This document shows positions 1 through 8,382 of a stretch of DNA of 64,000 nucleotides, piece after piece; position 1 is the first letter of the stretch; each line of letters begins with the position of its first letter. Below the pieces are notes generated by a model. The model was given only the letters and a program-made list of their open reading frames with translations, had not been told where the DNA came from and ran no database searches. Made by a program: the position numbers and the translations under genes. Source of the DNA: Falsirhodobacter flavus (GTDB lineage: Bacteria; Pseudomonadota; Alphaproteobacteria; Rhodobacterales; Rhodobacteraceae); assembly GCA_029846755.1 (NCBI GenBank), contig JARWBI010000003.1, positions 186,001 to 250,000 of the forward strand, in the 5' to 3' direction.

Positions 1-254
1 CGGCCATCCTGCAATCGGCCAGCCTGTTCACGGATGAGGTCCAGCAGGCCGTTACCATCGGCGAATGCCAGCACGCGGTAAATCCCGACATCGTGCCTCT
101 GGGCCGCGTGATCGGCGGCCATGCCAGACGCACCAGCGATGACGAGGTGACGCTGTTCGACGGCACCGGCGTTGCGCTTCAGGATCTGGCCGTCGCGGCG
201 CGGGTGGTCGAACGCGCCCGCGCGGCGGGGATCGGGACGGAGGTGCCGTTCTAG
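1..254 (+). CDS. Ornithine cyclodeaminase / mu-crystallin family protein (3' end only)
   Basis: Only the C-terminal 83 residues are in the window, read in the frame that ends at the TAG at 252-254. The tail carries the family-like stretch LFDGTGVALQDLAVA followed by a helix ending in VPF, which is the usual C-terminus of NAD-binding ornithine cyclodeaminase/mu-crystallin proteins. These include ornithine cyclodeaminase, alanine dehydrogenase-like and ketimine reductase members, and the substrate cannot be told from this piece. The N-terminus lies upstream of the window. A 61-bp gap separates it from the next plus-strand gene. Confidence 0.75.
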   Translation, partial: AILQSASLFTDEVQQAVTIGECQHAVNPDIVPLGRVIGGHARRTSDDEVTLFDGTGVALQDLAVAARVVERARAAGIGTEVPF

Positions 255-315
255 TCACGAAACCGTCGCGTTTGCGCTTTACCCGCGCTGGACCTGCCGC
301 AAACGGAAGACCGTG

Positions 316-930
316 ATGAAACTTGGTATCGAGCCGACCCTCCACCAACCCGTCAGCCTGCATGAGGCGGTGCTGGGCGCCTATGTCGAGATCGGCGAGG
401 GCAGCATCCTCAGCAATGCCGCGCTGGACGACTATTCCTATTGCGGGCCGCGCTGCGACATCGCCAATGCGCGGATCGGGCGGTTTTCCAACATCGCATC
501 GAACGTGCGGATCGGGCCGACCGACCATCCGCTGGACCGGGCGAGCCTGCACCATTTCCTGTATCGCTCGGCCTGGTATTGGGACGATGCCGAAGACGAT
601 GCCGCGTTTTTCGAGGCGCGCAAGACGCGGCTGGCCCATATCGGCCATGACACATGGATCGGTCATGGAGCCATCGTGAAGCCCGGCATCACCATCGGCG
701 ACGGCGCGGTGGTCGCGGCGGGCGCGGTCGTCACGCGCGACGTTCCGCCCTACATGATCGTGGCGGGGCTGCCTGCAACGCCGATGCGCCCGCGCCTTGC
801 GCCTGAACTGGCCGGGCGAATGCAGGCGCTGGCATGGTGGTTCTGGCCGCATGACGTCCTGCGCGAACGGCTGGACGATTTTCGCAGTCTGCCGCCCGAG
901 GATTTCCTGAACCGTTACGAGCGCAGCTGA
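316..930 (+). CDS. Hexapeptide-repeat acetyltransferase, phosphonate-metabolism type
   Basis: A 204-residue left-handed beta-helix transferase. It shows repeated hexapeptide units (IGEGSILSNAALDDYSYCG, then IGHDTWIGHGAIVKPGITIG) and the C-terminal WWFWPHDVLRERLDDFRSLP block. That block is typical of the chloramphenicol-acetyltransferase-like proteins found in phn (C-P lyase) gene clusters, which probably acetylate a small acceptor from acetyl-CoA. No other phn gene is visible here, so the role is inferred from family only. The ATG at 316 is chosen because the protein then begins MKLGIEPTLH, the usual N-terminus of this group. The 3' end overlaps the convergent DUF1003 gene by 16 bp. Confidence 0.8.
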   Translation: MKLGIEPTLHQPVSLHEAVLGAYVEIGEGSILSNAALDDYSYCGPRCDIANARIGRFSNIASNVRIGPTDHPLDRASLHHFLYRSAWYWDDAEDDAAFFEARKTRLAHIGHDTWIGHGAIVKPGITIGDGAVVAAGAVVTRDVPPYMIVAGLPATPMRPRLAPELAGRMQALAWWFWPHDVLRERLDDFRSLPPEDFLNRYERS

Positions 931-1427
931 ACGACCCGGCAAAGCTCGGCGATCTGGTCGGCCTGACGGTCCAGTTTCTCGTGCAGGTGCATGATCTCCA
1001 ATTCCGCCTTGAGGTTCACCTCGTAGTCGTTGTTGGCGGTCGTGCGGTCCTTCATCCCTTGCCGGTTCTGCGACATCATGATGACCGGGGCCTGTATCGC
1101 GGCCAGCATCGACAGCACAAGGTTCAGGAACACGAAGGGATAGGGGTCGAACACGTCGCGCAGGGGCAGCAGTGCCGTATTGATCGCCACCCAGACCGCC
1201 AGCACGGCGGCAAAAGCGATGATGAACGTCCACGAGCCGCCGAAACCTGCGACCCGGTCGGCAAGACGCTGTCCGAAGGTCGCCTCGTTTCCGATGACGT
1301 CGTTGCTGTTCGCCGTCAGCGAGTGGCGCCGTGCGATGGCCTTCAGCACCCGGCCTTCGCGCGGTGAAAGTCCGGCCGTGTCCGATTGAAGCAGACGCTG
1401 GGCAAGTTGCTGGATCTCGGTTTCCAT
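915..1427 (-). CDS. DUF1003 family membrane protein
   Basis: A 170-residue inner-membrane protein. Two hydrophobic segments (about residues 66-92 and 98-117) are followed by the conserved family tail with MMSQNRQ, DRTTANNDYEVN and a C-terminal helical EIMHLHEKLDRQ segment that may form a short coiled coil. This order is that of DUF1003 proteins, whose function is not established. The gene is single, transcribed away from the LacI regulator at 1506, and convergent with the acetyltransferase. Confidence 0.85.
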   Translation of the reverse strand: METEIQQLAQRLLQSDTAGLSPREGRVLKAIARRHSLTANSNDVIGNEATFGQRLADRVAGFGGSWTFIIAFAAVLAVWVAINTALLPLRDVFDPYPFVFLNLVLSMLAAIQAPVIMMSQNRQGMKDRTTANNDYEVNLKAELEIMHLHEKLDRQADQIAELCRVVQLRS

Positions 1428-1460
1428 TGCGCTCTCCTTTCACGATCTTTTCGTCCGGCA

Positions 1461-1481
1461 TTTTTTCTTGTAAAGAAAAAA
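1461..1481. promoter_or_regulatory. Perfect AT-rich palindrome, candidate LacI-type operator
   Basis: A perfect inverted repeat with 9-bp arms (TTTTTTCTT and AAGAAAAAA) around a GTA centre. It sits between the DUF1003 start (1427, minus) and the LacI regulator start (1506, plus). Its A/T-rich composition stands out from the GC-rich surroundings. Position and symmetry fit an autoregulatory operator of the adjacent LacI protein; binding is inferred. Confidence 0.5.
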
Positions 1482-1505
1482 CTTCACACGCGACACGAGG
1501 GGCAG

Positions 1506-2528
1506 GTGACAGCAAGATTTCCACGCACGATGGAGGAATTTGCCATTGCCTGTGGCGTCTCCCGTCCCACGCTTTCGAAATTCTTCGAAAACCCCGACAG
1601 CGTCAAAGGCTCCACCCGCCAGCGGATCGAGACGAAGCTGGAGGAAACGGGGTATCGCCCGAACCTTTACGCGCGCAACCTGAACCGCAAGCGGACGCGG
1701 ACGGTGGGGATCGTCGTGCCGTCGATCAACGATCCCTTCTATGCCGGGCTGGTGACGCGGCTGGAGCTTTTGCTGCGCGCACAGGGATACTGGCCGCTGG
1801 CCATATCGCCCCACGGGCAGCCAGAGCTGGAGGGCGAGGCGCTTCTGACGCTGCAATCATTAAAGGTGGGTGGGGCGCTGATCGCACCCTTGGGGTTCGC
1901 GTCCGATCTTGGCGCGATGGCGCGGTTTGCCGACGGCACGCCTTGCGTGTTTCTGGACAATGCCATTGGCACGCTTGGCCCCTTCGTCGGCACCGACAAC
2001 GCCCAAAGCGTCGGCACGATGGTGGATTACCTGTGCCGTTCGGGATCGGCGCCGATCTATCTGAACACCCCGGCGGTGAACCGGGGCGTGCATGAACGCC
2101 GCGCCGCCTATGAAAGCGCGGTGGCACGGCAGGGCGCAACGCCCTTGGTGCTGGAGCCGGACATGGGCCATCCGTGGGATCTGGAGCAGGTCGGCTATGA
2201 ACGGATGCGTGCCTGTATTGCGGGCGGCCTTCCGAGCACGACGATCCTTTGCGCGAACGATCGGCTGGCCTTCGGCGTGATCGCCGCCGCGCATGAGGCG
2301 GGCCTGCGTGTCGGGCATGGCGCAGGGTTCGATTTGCGCGTGGCGGGGCATGACGACCACCCGCTCAGCCGGTTCAGCGCGCCGTCGCTGACGACGATGG
2401 CGCAGGATTACGACGCCATCTGCCGCAAGGCCGGCGATCTTCTGCTGGCCGCGCTGGAGGGCGGGCGGCTGGACCATGCTGACTCGACGCGACTTCCGGC
2501 CAAGCTGGTGATGCGCGGGTCGGCCTAG
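1506..2528 (+). CDS. LacI-family transcriptional regulator of the first sugar cluster
   Basis: A 340-residue regulator. The N-terminal helix-turn-helix has the LacI pattern (EEFAIACGVSRPTLSKFFENP, then TRQRIETKLEETGYRPN), followed by a periplasmic-binding-protein-like sensor with the linker-to-core motif TVGIVVPSINDPFYAGLV and the late CANDRLAFGVIAAA motif. The GTG at 1506 is preceded by AGGGG; the ATG at 1530 is an alternative and would trim eight residues. It is divergent from DUF1003, and its stop shares the CTAG tetranucleotide with the convergent hydrolase. It probably represses the adjacent sugar operon until its inducer sugar binds. Confidence 0.85.
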   Translation: MTARFPRTMEEFAIACGVSRPTLSKFFENPDSVKGSTRQRIETKLEETGYRPNLYARNLNRKRTRTVGIVVPSINDPFYAGLVTRLELLLRAQGYWPLAISPHGQPELEGEALLTLQSLKVGGALIAPLGFASDLGAMARFADGTPCVFLDNAIGTLGPFVGTDNAQSVGTMVDYLCRSGSAPIYLNTPAVNRGVHERRAAYESAVARQGATPLVLEPDMGHPWDLEQVGYERMRACIAGGLPSTTILCANDRLAFGVIAAAHEAGLRVGHGAGFDLRVAGHDDHPLSRFSAPSLTTMAQDYDAICRKAGDLLLAALEGGRLDHADSTRLPAKLVMRGSA

Positions 2529-3376
2529 ATCCCCCGCGCATCGAGGAAGGCGGCGCTGGCGGCGATCGCCTCGGCCGCCGCGGGATCGAAGCGGTCCATG
2601 CTGAGAAACCCGTGCAGGCTGCCGGGCCAGAGGTCGGTCTGCACATCCACCCCCGCCGCCGCCAGCAGGTCGGCATAGGCGCGCCCTTCGTCATGCAGAA
2701 TGTCCGCGCCCGCCAGCACCACATGCGCCGGAGCCGCGCCAGTCGGATCGCCCAGCAGCGGCTTCGCGCGCCAGTCGGCGGCGTCGGGGCGATACTGGTC
2801 GCGAAACCAGTGCATCGTGTCCGCCGTCAGCCCGAAGCCCGTCGCGAACGGGCTGCGGTCATAGGGACCAAGCGCGGTGTTGGGATAATACAATAACTGC
2901 GCCGCAGGCTGCGGCAACGTGGCGTCCCGCGCCGCGCAAAGCGCCGTGACGGCGGCCAGATTGCCCCCCGCGCTGTCGCCCGCCACGATCACCCCGGCGC
3001 GCAGAGCACGCAGGCAAGCCAGCGCATCCTGCTGTGCAGCGGGGAAGGGGTGTTCGGGCGCAAGCCGGTATTCCGGCGCGATCACCGTCGCATCGCAGGC
3101 GGTCGCCAGACGCTGGCAGATCCCGGCATGCGAGCGGGGGGAGCCGACGACCCAGCCGCCGCCGTGAAAGTAAAGGATGGTGCGCAGACCGCTGCCCCAT
3201 CGCAGCGCAGGCAGGCCCGCGACTTCCCACGGTTCCGCCGCCGGGCCTTCCGGCGGCGATTGCGTCAGGGGCCATGCGGCGTCGAAGGCGGCGCGGGCCT
3301 CCGGGGCGGTCATCGTCTCGAACGGCGCACCGCTTTTCAGGGCAAGGACCGCGCGGGCACCGGCAGAGAGGGTCAC
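2525..3376 (-). CDS. Alpha/beta hydrolase, hormone-sensitive-lipase family
   Basis: A 283-residue esterase-type hydrolase. The oxyanion-hole motif HGGGW is at about residues 71-75, the nucleophile motif GDSAGG at about 133-138, a likely acid in LAGADILHD, and the catalytic histidine in GSLHGF near the C-terminus. The order and length fit bacterial HSL-family carboxylesterases. The GTG at 3376 overlaps the stop of the upstream dehydrogenase gene by 4 bp (GTGA), so the two are translationally coupled. In this sugar cluster it may remove acyl or lactone groups from the substrate; that is inference. Confidence 0.8.
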   Translation of the reverse strand: MTLSAGARAVLALKSGAPFETMTAPEARAAFDAAWPLTQSPPEGPAAEPWEVAGLPALRWGSGLRTILYFHGGGWVVGSPRSHAGICQRLATACDATVIAPEYRLAPEHPFPAAQQDALACLRALRAGVIVAGDSAGGNLAAVTALCAARDATLPQPAAQLLYYPNTALGPYDRSPFATGFGLTADTMHWFRDQYRPDAADWRAKPLLGDPTGAAPAHVVLAGADILHDEGRAYADLLAAAGVDVQTDLWPGSLHGFLSMDRFDPAAAEAIAASAAFLDARGI

Positions 3377-4488
3377 GCCAGAAGCTCCTCTGGGTTGTCC
3401 AAGGGGGCGGGGCGTTCGGGGCGGGATTCGATCTCGACCCGCGTCCGGCGCTCGGCGGACAAAAGCACCGCCTCCAGCACCTCCAGCACATGAAAGGCCC
3501 GTGCGCCACTGGCCCGAGGCTCGCGGCCCCGCGCCAGCGCATCCGCCATCTCGGCCAGCCCGAGGCAGCGGTAATTTGCGCGGTCCGGCGCATCGAACGG
3601 ATAATTGGTCCGCCCGAACGTGCTGTCTTCGGACGCATGGTCCTCCCACGCCGCACCGCGCGGGGACAAGGCAACGATGTCGCCGAAATTGTCGGGGTCG
3701 GGCAGGCGGAGCGAGCCTTCGGTCCCGTGCAGTTCCATCGGCGGGATCGAATGGCGGAACACGTCCCAGCTTGCGCCGAAGGTCAGGATGGCGCCGGAAT
3801 GAAACTCCAGCAGCGACAGCGCGGTGGTCGGCGTTTCCGGCGCGAAGCTGGTGCCGTGCAGCGGCCCTTCGGCAGTGATGGTCCGTTGGCCGGTCCCAAC
3901 CGAAGCCACCGCCGTCACCGCCTGCACGGGGCCGAGGATCGAGGTCAGCATCGTCAGGTAATACGGCCCCATATCCAGCACCGGCCCCGCGCCCGCCTGA
4001 TAATAGAAGGCGGGGTTCGGGTGCCAATGCTCCATCCCGCGCCCCATCATGAAGGCGGTTCCGGTCACCACCGTGCCCACCGCCCCCGCATCGACCAACG
4101 CGCGGGCCTTGCGCCCGGCGGCCCCCATAAACGTGTCGGGGGCCGATCCGACCTGAAGCCCCGCTACCGCGGCCGCGTCCAGCAATTCCCGCGCCTGGGC
4201 GGTCGTTGCGCAAAGCGGCTTTTCGGTGAAGACATGCTTGCCCGCGCGGATCGCCTGCATCGACAGTGCGTGATGCGCCGCGGGAACGGTCAGGTTCAGC
4301 ACCAGATCGACATCGCTGGCCAGCAGATCCTCGACCCCCATCGCGCGGATGCCGTGCCGCGCTGCGACGGCCTCTGCCGCCTCTGGCCGCTGGTCGGCGC
4401 AGGCGACCATCTCGATCCCCCGAAACATCCGTGCATTCGCCAGATAGATGCCCGAGATGCTGCCGCATCCCACCACGCCGATTCTCAT
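3373..4488 (-). CDS. Gfo/Idh/MocA-family sugar dehydrogenase
   Basis: A 371-residue NAD(P)-dependent oxidoreductase. The N-terminal Rossmann motif is GVVGCGSISG, the family EKP motif is in VFTEKPLCAT, and a C-terminal alpha/beta substrate domain follows. It would oxidise a hydroxyl of a sugar or inositol-like ring. It is divergent from the binding-protein operon across a 114-bp promoter region, and followed by a coupled hydrolase. It is one of two enzymes of this family in the cluster. Confidence 0.85.
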   Translation of the reverse strand: MRIGVVGCGSISGIYLANARMFRGIEMVACADQRPEAAEAVAARHGIRAMGVEDLLASDVDLVLNLTVPAAHHALSMQAIRAGKHVFTEKPLCATTAQARELLDAAAVAGLQVGSAPDTFMGAAGRKARALVDAGAVGTVVTGTAFMMGRGMEHWHPNPAFYYQAGAGPVLDMGPYYLTMLTSILGPVQAVTAVASVGTGQRTITAEGPLHGTSFAPETPTTALSLLEFHSGAILTFGASWDVFRHSIPPMELHGTEGSLRLPDPDNFGDIVALSPRGAAWEDHASEDSTFGRTNYPFDAPDRANYRCLGLAEMADALARGREPRASGARAFHVLEVLEAVLLSAERRTRVEIESRPERPAPLDNPEELLA

Positions 4489-4523
4489 GATGTCCCTCCA
4501 TCCCTGCGATCAGGGTAGATATA

Positions 4524-4546
4524 AATTTCTTGACGCGCGAGAAATT
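4524..4546. promoter_or_regulatory. Inverted repeat in divergent promoter region, candidate operator
   Basis: Arms AATTTCT and AGAAATT with a 9-bp spacer, in the 114 bp between the divergent dehydrogenase (start 4488) and transporter operon (start 4603). A TTGACG hexamer at 4530-4535 overlaps it and could be a -35 element. The arms resemble the TTTCTT/AAGAAA arms of the palindrome before the LacI gene, although the spacer differs. Inferred regulator: the LacI protein at 1506. Confidence 0.45.
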
Positions 4547-4602
4547 ATTAAAGATCGTGAGTAAATCGGCAGCGGGGAGGTTGCCGCACAGGGAGGGATA
4601 AC

Positions 4603-5892
4603 ATGAGCACCGCTGACAGCGGCCGTTCCCGGCCATCCATCGACAGAAGAACTCTTCTTGCCACCGGCGCCGCCGGGCTGGCAACCATGGCCTTGCCCCG
4701 GCGCGCCCGCGCGCAGGGCCGGGTCGAGATTTCATTCGCCAGCGCCTCGTTCTTTGGGAACGAGACCTTCGGCGATCTGGTGAACAGCTTCAACGAATCC
4801 CAGGACCGGGTGTTGGTGCGCTGGCTGGAACTGCCGCCGCCCAGCTCCTCGACCGAGGTGTATCAGGGGCTGGTGCAGCAGCTTGCCCGCCGCAACGGAA
4901 CGCCGGACGTGTTCAGCCAGGACGTCATCTGGATCGCAGGTTTCGCCGCCGCCGGATGGGCGCTGCCGCTGGACGAATTCATCTCCGACACCTCGGGCTA
5001 TTTCGAGGGAACGCTCGCCGCATGCAAATGGGATGGCAAGCTGACCGCGCTGCCGTGGTTCATGGACACGGGGATGCTGTATTATCGGCAGGACCTGCTG
5101 GACAAGGCGGGCGCGCAGGTGCCGCAGACCTGGGCCGAGATGGCTGCCTTGGGCAAGGCCGCGCAGGATGCCGGGGATGCCGAGTTCGGATACCTGTGGC
5201 AGGGCAAGCAGGCCGAGGTGCTGGTCTGCGACGCGGTGGAGGCGATCGCCTCCAACAACGGTGCGATCCTTGCCGAAGACGGGCGTTCCTCGCGCATCGC
5301 CGAACCCGAGGCGGTGGCGGCGATCCAGTTCCTGCATGACAGCATCGGGTCCATCAGCCCACGCGACGTCCTGTCCTGGGACGAGGAACCCTCGCGCCAG
5401 CCCTTCACGGCGGGACGGGCGATGTTCCTGCGCAACTGGTCCTATGTCTGGCCCATCGCACAGGATCCCAAGGTGTCCGAGGTCGTGGGCAAGATCGGCG
5501 CGGGGCCGCTGCCGCATTTCGACGGCGGACGCAGCGCATCCTGCCTTGGCGGCTATCAGCTTGGGATGAACGCGAACACCAAGAACCGCGATGCGGCGTG
5601 GGAATTCATGTCATGGGTTTCGGCCCCCGAGCAGCAGAAGCGCGTTGCGCTGAACTTCGGCCTTGGGCCGTCGCGTCCCGCCTTGTTCGACGATGCCGAA
5701 CTGAACGAGAAGCAACCCTTCATGGCGACCCTGCGGCCGGTCTTCACCGGGGCGACCGCGCGGCCCGTCACGCCCGAATACGCCAAGGTCACGCTGGCCC
5801 TGCAATCGGGCATCTCGAAGGCGCTGGTTTCGGGCGAGGTCGAGGCGGAAATGGCGACGCTGTCGCAGGAACTCGACCGGATCGTCGGCTGA
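4603..5892 (+). CDS. Sugar ABC transporter substrate-binding protein, Tat-exported
   Basis: A 429-residue family-1 extracellular solute-binding protein. The N-terminus has a twin-arginine motif (DRRTLLATGAAG) and an ARAQG cleavage region at about residues 33-38, so export folded via Tat is predicted. The mature part shows the LPWFMDTGMLYYR hinge segment typical of CUT1 (maltose-type) sugar binding proteins. First gene of a plus-strand operon; its stop overlaps the permease start (TGATG). It likely captures an oligosaccharide, glycoside or anhydrosugar in the periplasm; the ligand is unknown. Confidence 0.9.
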   Translation: MSTADSGRSRPSIDRRTLLATGAAGLATMALPRRARAQGRVEISFASASFFGNETFGDLVNSFNESQDRVLVRWLELPPPSSSTEVYQGLVQQLARRNGTPDVFSQDVIWIAGFAAAGWALPLDEFISDTSGYFEGTLAACKWDGKLTALPWFMDTGMLYYRQDLLDKAGAQVPQTWAEMAALGKAAQDAGDAEFGYLWQGKQAEVLVCDAVEAIASNNGAILAEDGRSSRIAEPEAVAAIQFLHDSIGSISPRDVLSWDEEPSRQPFTAGRAMFLRNWSYVWPIAQDPKVSEVVGKIGAGPLPHFDGGRSASCLGGYQLGMNANTKNRDAAWEFMSWVSAPEQQKRVALNFGLGPSRPALFDDAELNEKQPFMATLRPVFTGATARPVTPEYAKVTLALQSGISKALVSGEVEAEMATLSQELDRIVG

Positions 5893-6773
5893 TGGCGGTG
5901 CCGCGCCGGGCATGGCCGTGGCTGTTGCTGCTGCCCACCGGCATCGCGCTTGGCGCGGTGGCCTTCTGGCCGATCTTCGAGGGTCTGCGCCTGTCGCTGA
6001 CGAACACGTCGCTCATCACGCAAAGCTCCGACTTCGTGGGGCTGGAGAATTACGCAGGCCTTCGGTCCGACGCGCGGTTCTGGAATGCGTGGTGGCACAC
6101 GATCTGGTTCACCTTCGCCTCGACCCTGCTGGAGACTCTGATCGGCTTGGGCATGGCGCTGGTGCTGTATGAACGCTTCCCACTGCGCGGCATCGTGCGT
6201 GCGGCGATGCTGGTGCCTTGGGCGATGCCGACCGTGGTCACGTCCAAGATGTTCGGGTGGCTGTTCGACGGTCAGAACGGCGTCGTGAACTGGGTGCTGC
6301 TTAACCTTGGCCTGATTGGGGAAAAGGTGAACTGGTATGGCGACCCCGATACTGCAATGACCACGATCATCATTGCCGATGTGTGGAAGACCGCGCCGTT
6401 CATGGCGCTGCTGCTGCTGACCGGGCTGCAGACTATCCCGACATCGCTGACCGAGGCGGCGCGGATGGACGGCGCGCGCGGCTGGACGGTGTTCTGGCAT
6501 ATCCGCCTGCCGCTTCTGATGCCGACGCTGCTGATCGCGGGGCTGTTCCGGGCGCTGGACGCGTTCCGGGTGTTCGACCTCGTCTATGTCCTGACCGGCG
6601 GCGGTCCGGCGGACAGCACCGAAACGCTTTCGACGCTGGCCTACAAGGAGCTCTTTTCGACGCTGGAATTCGGATACGGGTCCACCATCACCACCGCGAT
6701 GTTCCTGACCGAAGCGGCGCTGGCCGCCATCCTGTGCTTGTGGCTGGTGCGCCAGATACGGAGGGTGACATGA
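5892..6773 (+). CDS. CUT1 sugar ABC transporter permease (MalF-like)
   Basis: A 293-residue inner-membrane permease with about six transmembrane helices. The EAA loop that contacts the ATPase is visible as EAARMDGARGWTVFWHIRLP. The ATG at 5892 overlaps the binding-protein stop and the 3' end overlaps the next permease (ATGA). It forms a heterodimer with the following gene product. Confidence 0.9.
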   Translation: MAVPRRAWPWLLLLPTGIALGAVAFWPIFEGLRLSLTNTSLITQSSDFVGLENYAGLRSDARFWNAWWHTIWFTFASTLLETLIGLGMALVLYERFPLRGIVRAAMLVPWAMPTVVTSKMFGWLFDGQNGVVNWVLLNLGLIGEKVNWYGDPDTAMTTIIIADVWKTAPFMALLLLTGLQTIPTSLTEAARMDGARGWTVFWHIRLPLLMPTLLIAGLFRALDAFRVFDLVYVLTGGGPADSTETLSTLAYKELFSTLEFGYGSTITTAMFLTEAALAAILCLWLVRQIRRVT

Positions 6774-7585
6774 GACGCCTTGCCCTTTACGCGGCGGCGC
6801 TGCTGATCTTCCTGTGGTCGGCCTCGCCCTTCATCTGGCAGTTTTCGACCTCGTTCCAACTGGACCGGGCGCTGACCTCCGGCTCGCCCGTGCTGTGGCC
6901 CGATCCGTGGACGTTCGAGCATTACCGCAACGTCTTCGTCGAAAAGCAGCTGCACCGCTATGTGCTGAACTCGCTTCTTGTGGCGCTGGCGACGACATTC
7001 CTGTGCCTGGCCATCGGATCGCTTGCCGCATTTGCGCTGTCGCGGCTGCGCATGCGGGGGCGGTTCGGCATCCTCATGACGATCCTGTCTGTGTCGATGT
7101 TCCCGCAGATCACGCTGGTCGGCCCGCTTTATATCGTCGCCTCGGAACTGGGGCTGCTGGATACGTTCACCGCGCTGGTGCTGGTCTACATCGCGCTGGT
7201 GCTGCCGCTGGTGACATGGGTGCTTTACGGCTATCTCGAAACCCTGCCGAGGGAAATCGACGAGGCGGCGCGGATGGACGGCGTCGGCCCGCTGCGCCTT
7301 TACTGGAGCATCATCCTGCCGATGTCGCTGCCCAGCCTTGTCACGACCGGCCTTCTGGCCTTCATCACCGCGTGGAACGAGTTTCTGTTCGCGCTGGCCT
7401 TCACATCGAACATCGACACGCAGACGATTCCGGTCGGGATCGCGAATTTCACCAACCTCTATTACGTCCCCTGGGGCGACATCGCGGCGGCTTCGGCGGT
7501 CGTGACGGCGCCCCTGATCCTGCTGGTGCTGTTCTTCCAGCGCCACATCATCGAGGGGCTGACCCAAGGGGGCATCAAGGAATGA
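6770..7585 (+). CDS. CUT1 sugar ABC transporter permease (MalG-like)
   Basis: A 271-residue permease with an N-terminal helix, a periplasmic loop and the EAA motif EAARMDGVGPLRLYWSIILP. The start is fixed by the ATGA overlap with the previous permease. A longer in-frame extension upstream runs inside the previous gene and is rejected. Partner of the MalF-like permease; energised by the ATPase at 12541. Confidence 0.9.
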   Translation: MRRLALYAAALLIFLWSASPFIWQFSTSFQLDRALTSGSPVLWPDPWTFEHYRNVFVEKQLHRYVLNSLLVALATTFLCLAIGSLAAFALSRLRMRGRFGILMTILSVSMFPQITLVGPLYIVASELGLLDTFTALVLVYIALVLPLVTWVLYGYLETLPREIDEAARMDGVGPLRLYWSIILPMSLPSLVTTGLLAFITAWNEFLFALAFTSNIDTQTIPVGIANFTNLYYVPWGDIAAASAVVTAPLILLVLFFQRHIIEGLTQGGIKE

Positions 7586-8382
7586 CCATGAAAATCGGCT
7601 GCCAGACTTTCACTTGGGAAATGCTTGGGGACCGCTGGACGGGCGGGCCGGACGATTTGCTGCACGCCATCGGCAGGGCAGGCTATGCGGGGATCGAGAT
7701 CACGGACAAGATGATCGGGCGATACGCGACCAACCCCGACGATTTCGCCCGCGCTTTGGAACGGGACGGTCTGGTGCTGGTCGCCTATGCCATCGGATCG
7801 CCCGGCGGTTTCACCGAAGACGAGCGCGCGGATCTTGAAGCGGTGCGGCAGGCGGCGGCTTTCGCGGCGCGGTTCGGGGCGACGGTCTCGCTCGGGTCGG
7901 CCACGATCATGTCGCCGGGTGCGCGAGAGGCGAAATACGACGCCGCCGCCCGAATTTACAACGCCGCGCTGCGCGTCGGGGCCGAGGAGGGTGCGGCGGT
8001 TGCCGTCCATCCCTCGTCGCATCACGACACGCTGATCTTCGACCGCGCCGATTACGAGGCGATGTTCCAGCGCATGGAGCCCGGCCTCGGCTGGGTGCCG
8101 GATACAGGGCATATCATCCGGGGTGGCCAGACGGTGGCCGAGGCGATGACGCGCTGGTCCGGCCGCATCCGCTATGTCCACCTGAAAGACGTGGATGCGG
8201 CGGGCGACTGGGCGATGCTGGGGCAGGGCGCCGTCGATATCGCCGAGGTCGCGCATCTGGCCAAGGCCGCGCCCCGCTTCAACGGCTGGCTGGTGGCCGA
8301 AGAAGAATCGGTCGAAGCCGCCCGCGATCCCGCTGCCGCCATCGCCACCAACCGCCAAGTGCTGGAGGGCGCGCTGTGCTGA
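7582..8382 (+). CDS. Sugar phosphate isomerase/epimerase-like TIM-barrel enzyme
   Basis: A 266-residue xylose-isomerase-like (AP endonuclease 2) TIM barrel. Candidate metal-site residues sit in AVHPSSHHD, WVPDTGHI, YVHLKDVD and VAEEES. Overlaps the permease stop (ATGACCATG; the second ATG at 7588 is an alternative start). Such enzymes isomerise sugars or perform beta-elimination/hydration of 3-keto sugars. The pairing here with two Gfo/Idh/MocA enzymes favours the latter, by inference. Confidence 0.85.
   Translation: MTMKIGCQTFTWEMLGDRWTGGPDDLLHAIGRAGYAGIEITDKMIGRYATNPDDFARALERDGLVLVAYAIGSPGGFTEDERADLEAVRQAAAFAARFGATVSLGSATIMSPGAREAKYDAAARIYNAALRVGAEEGAAVAVHPSSHHDTLIFDRADYEAMFQRMEPGLGWVPDTGHIIRGGQTVAEAMTRWSGRIRYVHLKDVDAAGDWAMLGQGAVDIAEVAHLAKAAPRFNGWLVAEEESVEAARDPAAAIATNRQVLEGALC

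Noticed and set aside
2525-4735. A 736-residue minus-strand open frame spanning hydrolase and dehydrogenase
   Set aside because: Only the C-terminal part is the hydrolase; the upstream part is a shadow frame over the Gfo/Idh/MocA gene, and the GTGA overlap at 3373-3376 gives the true start.
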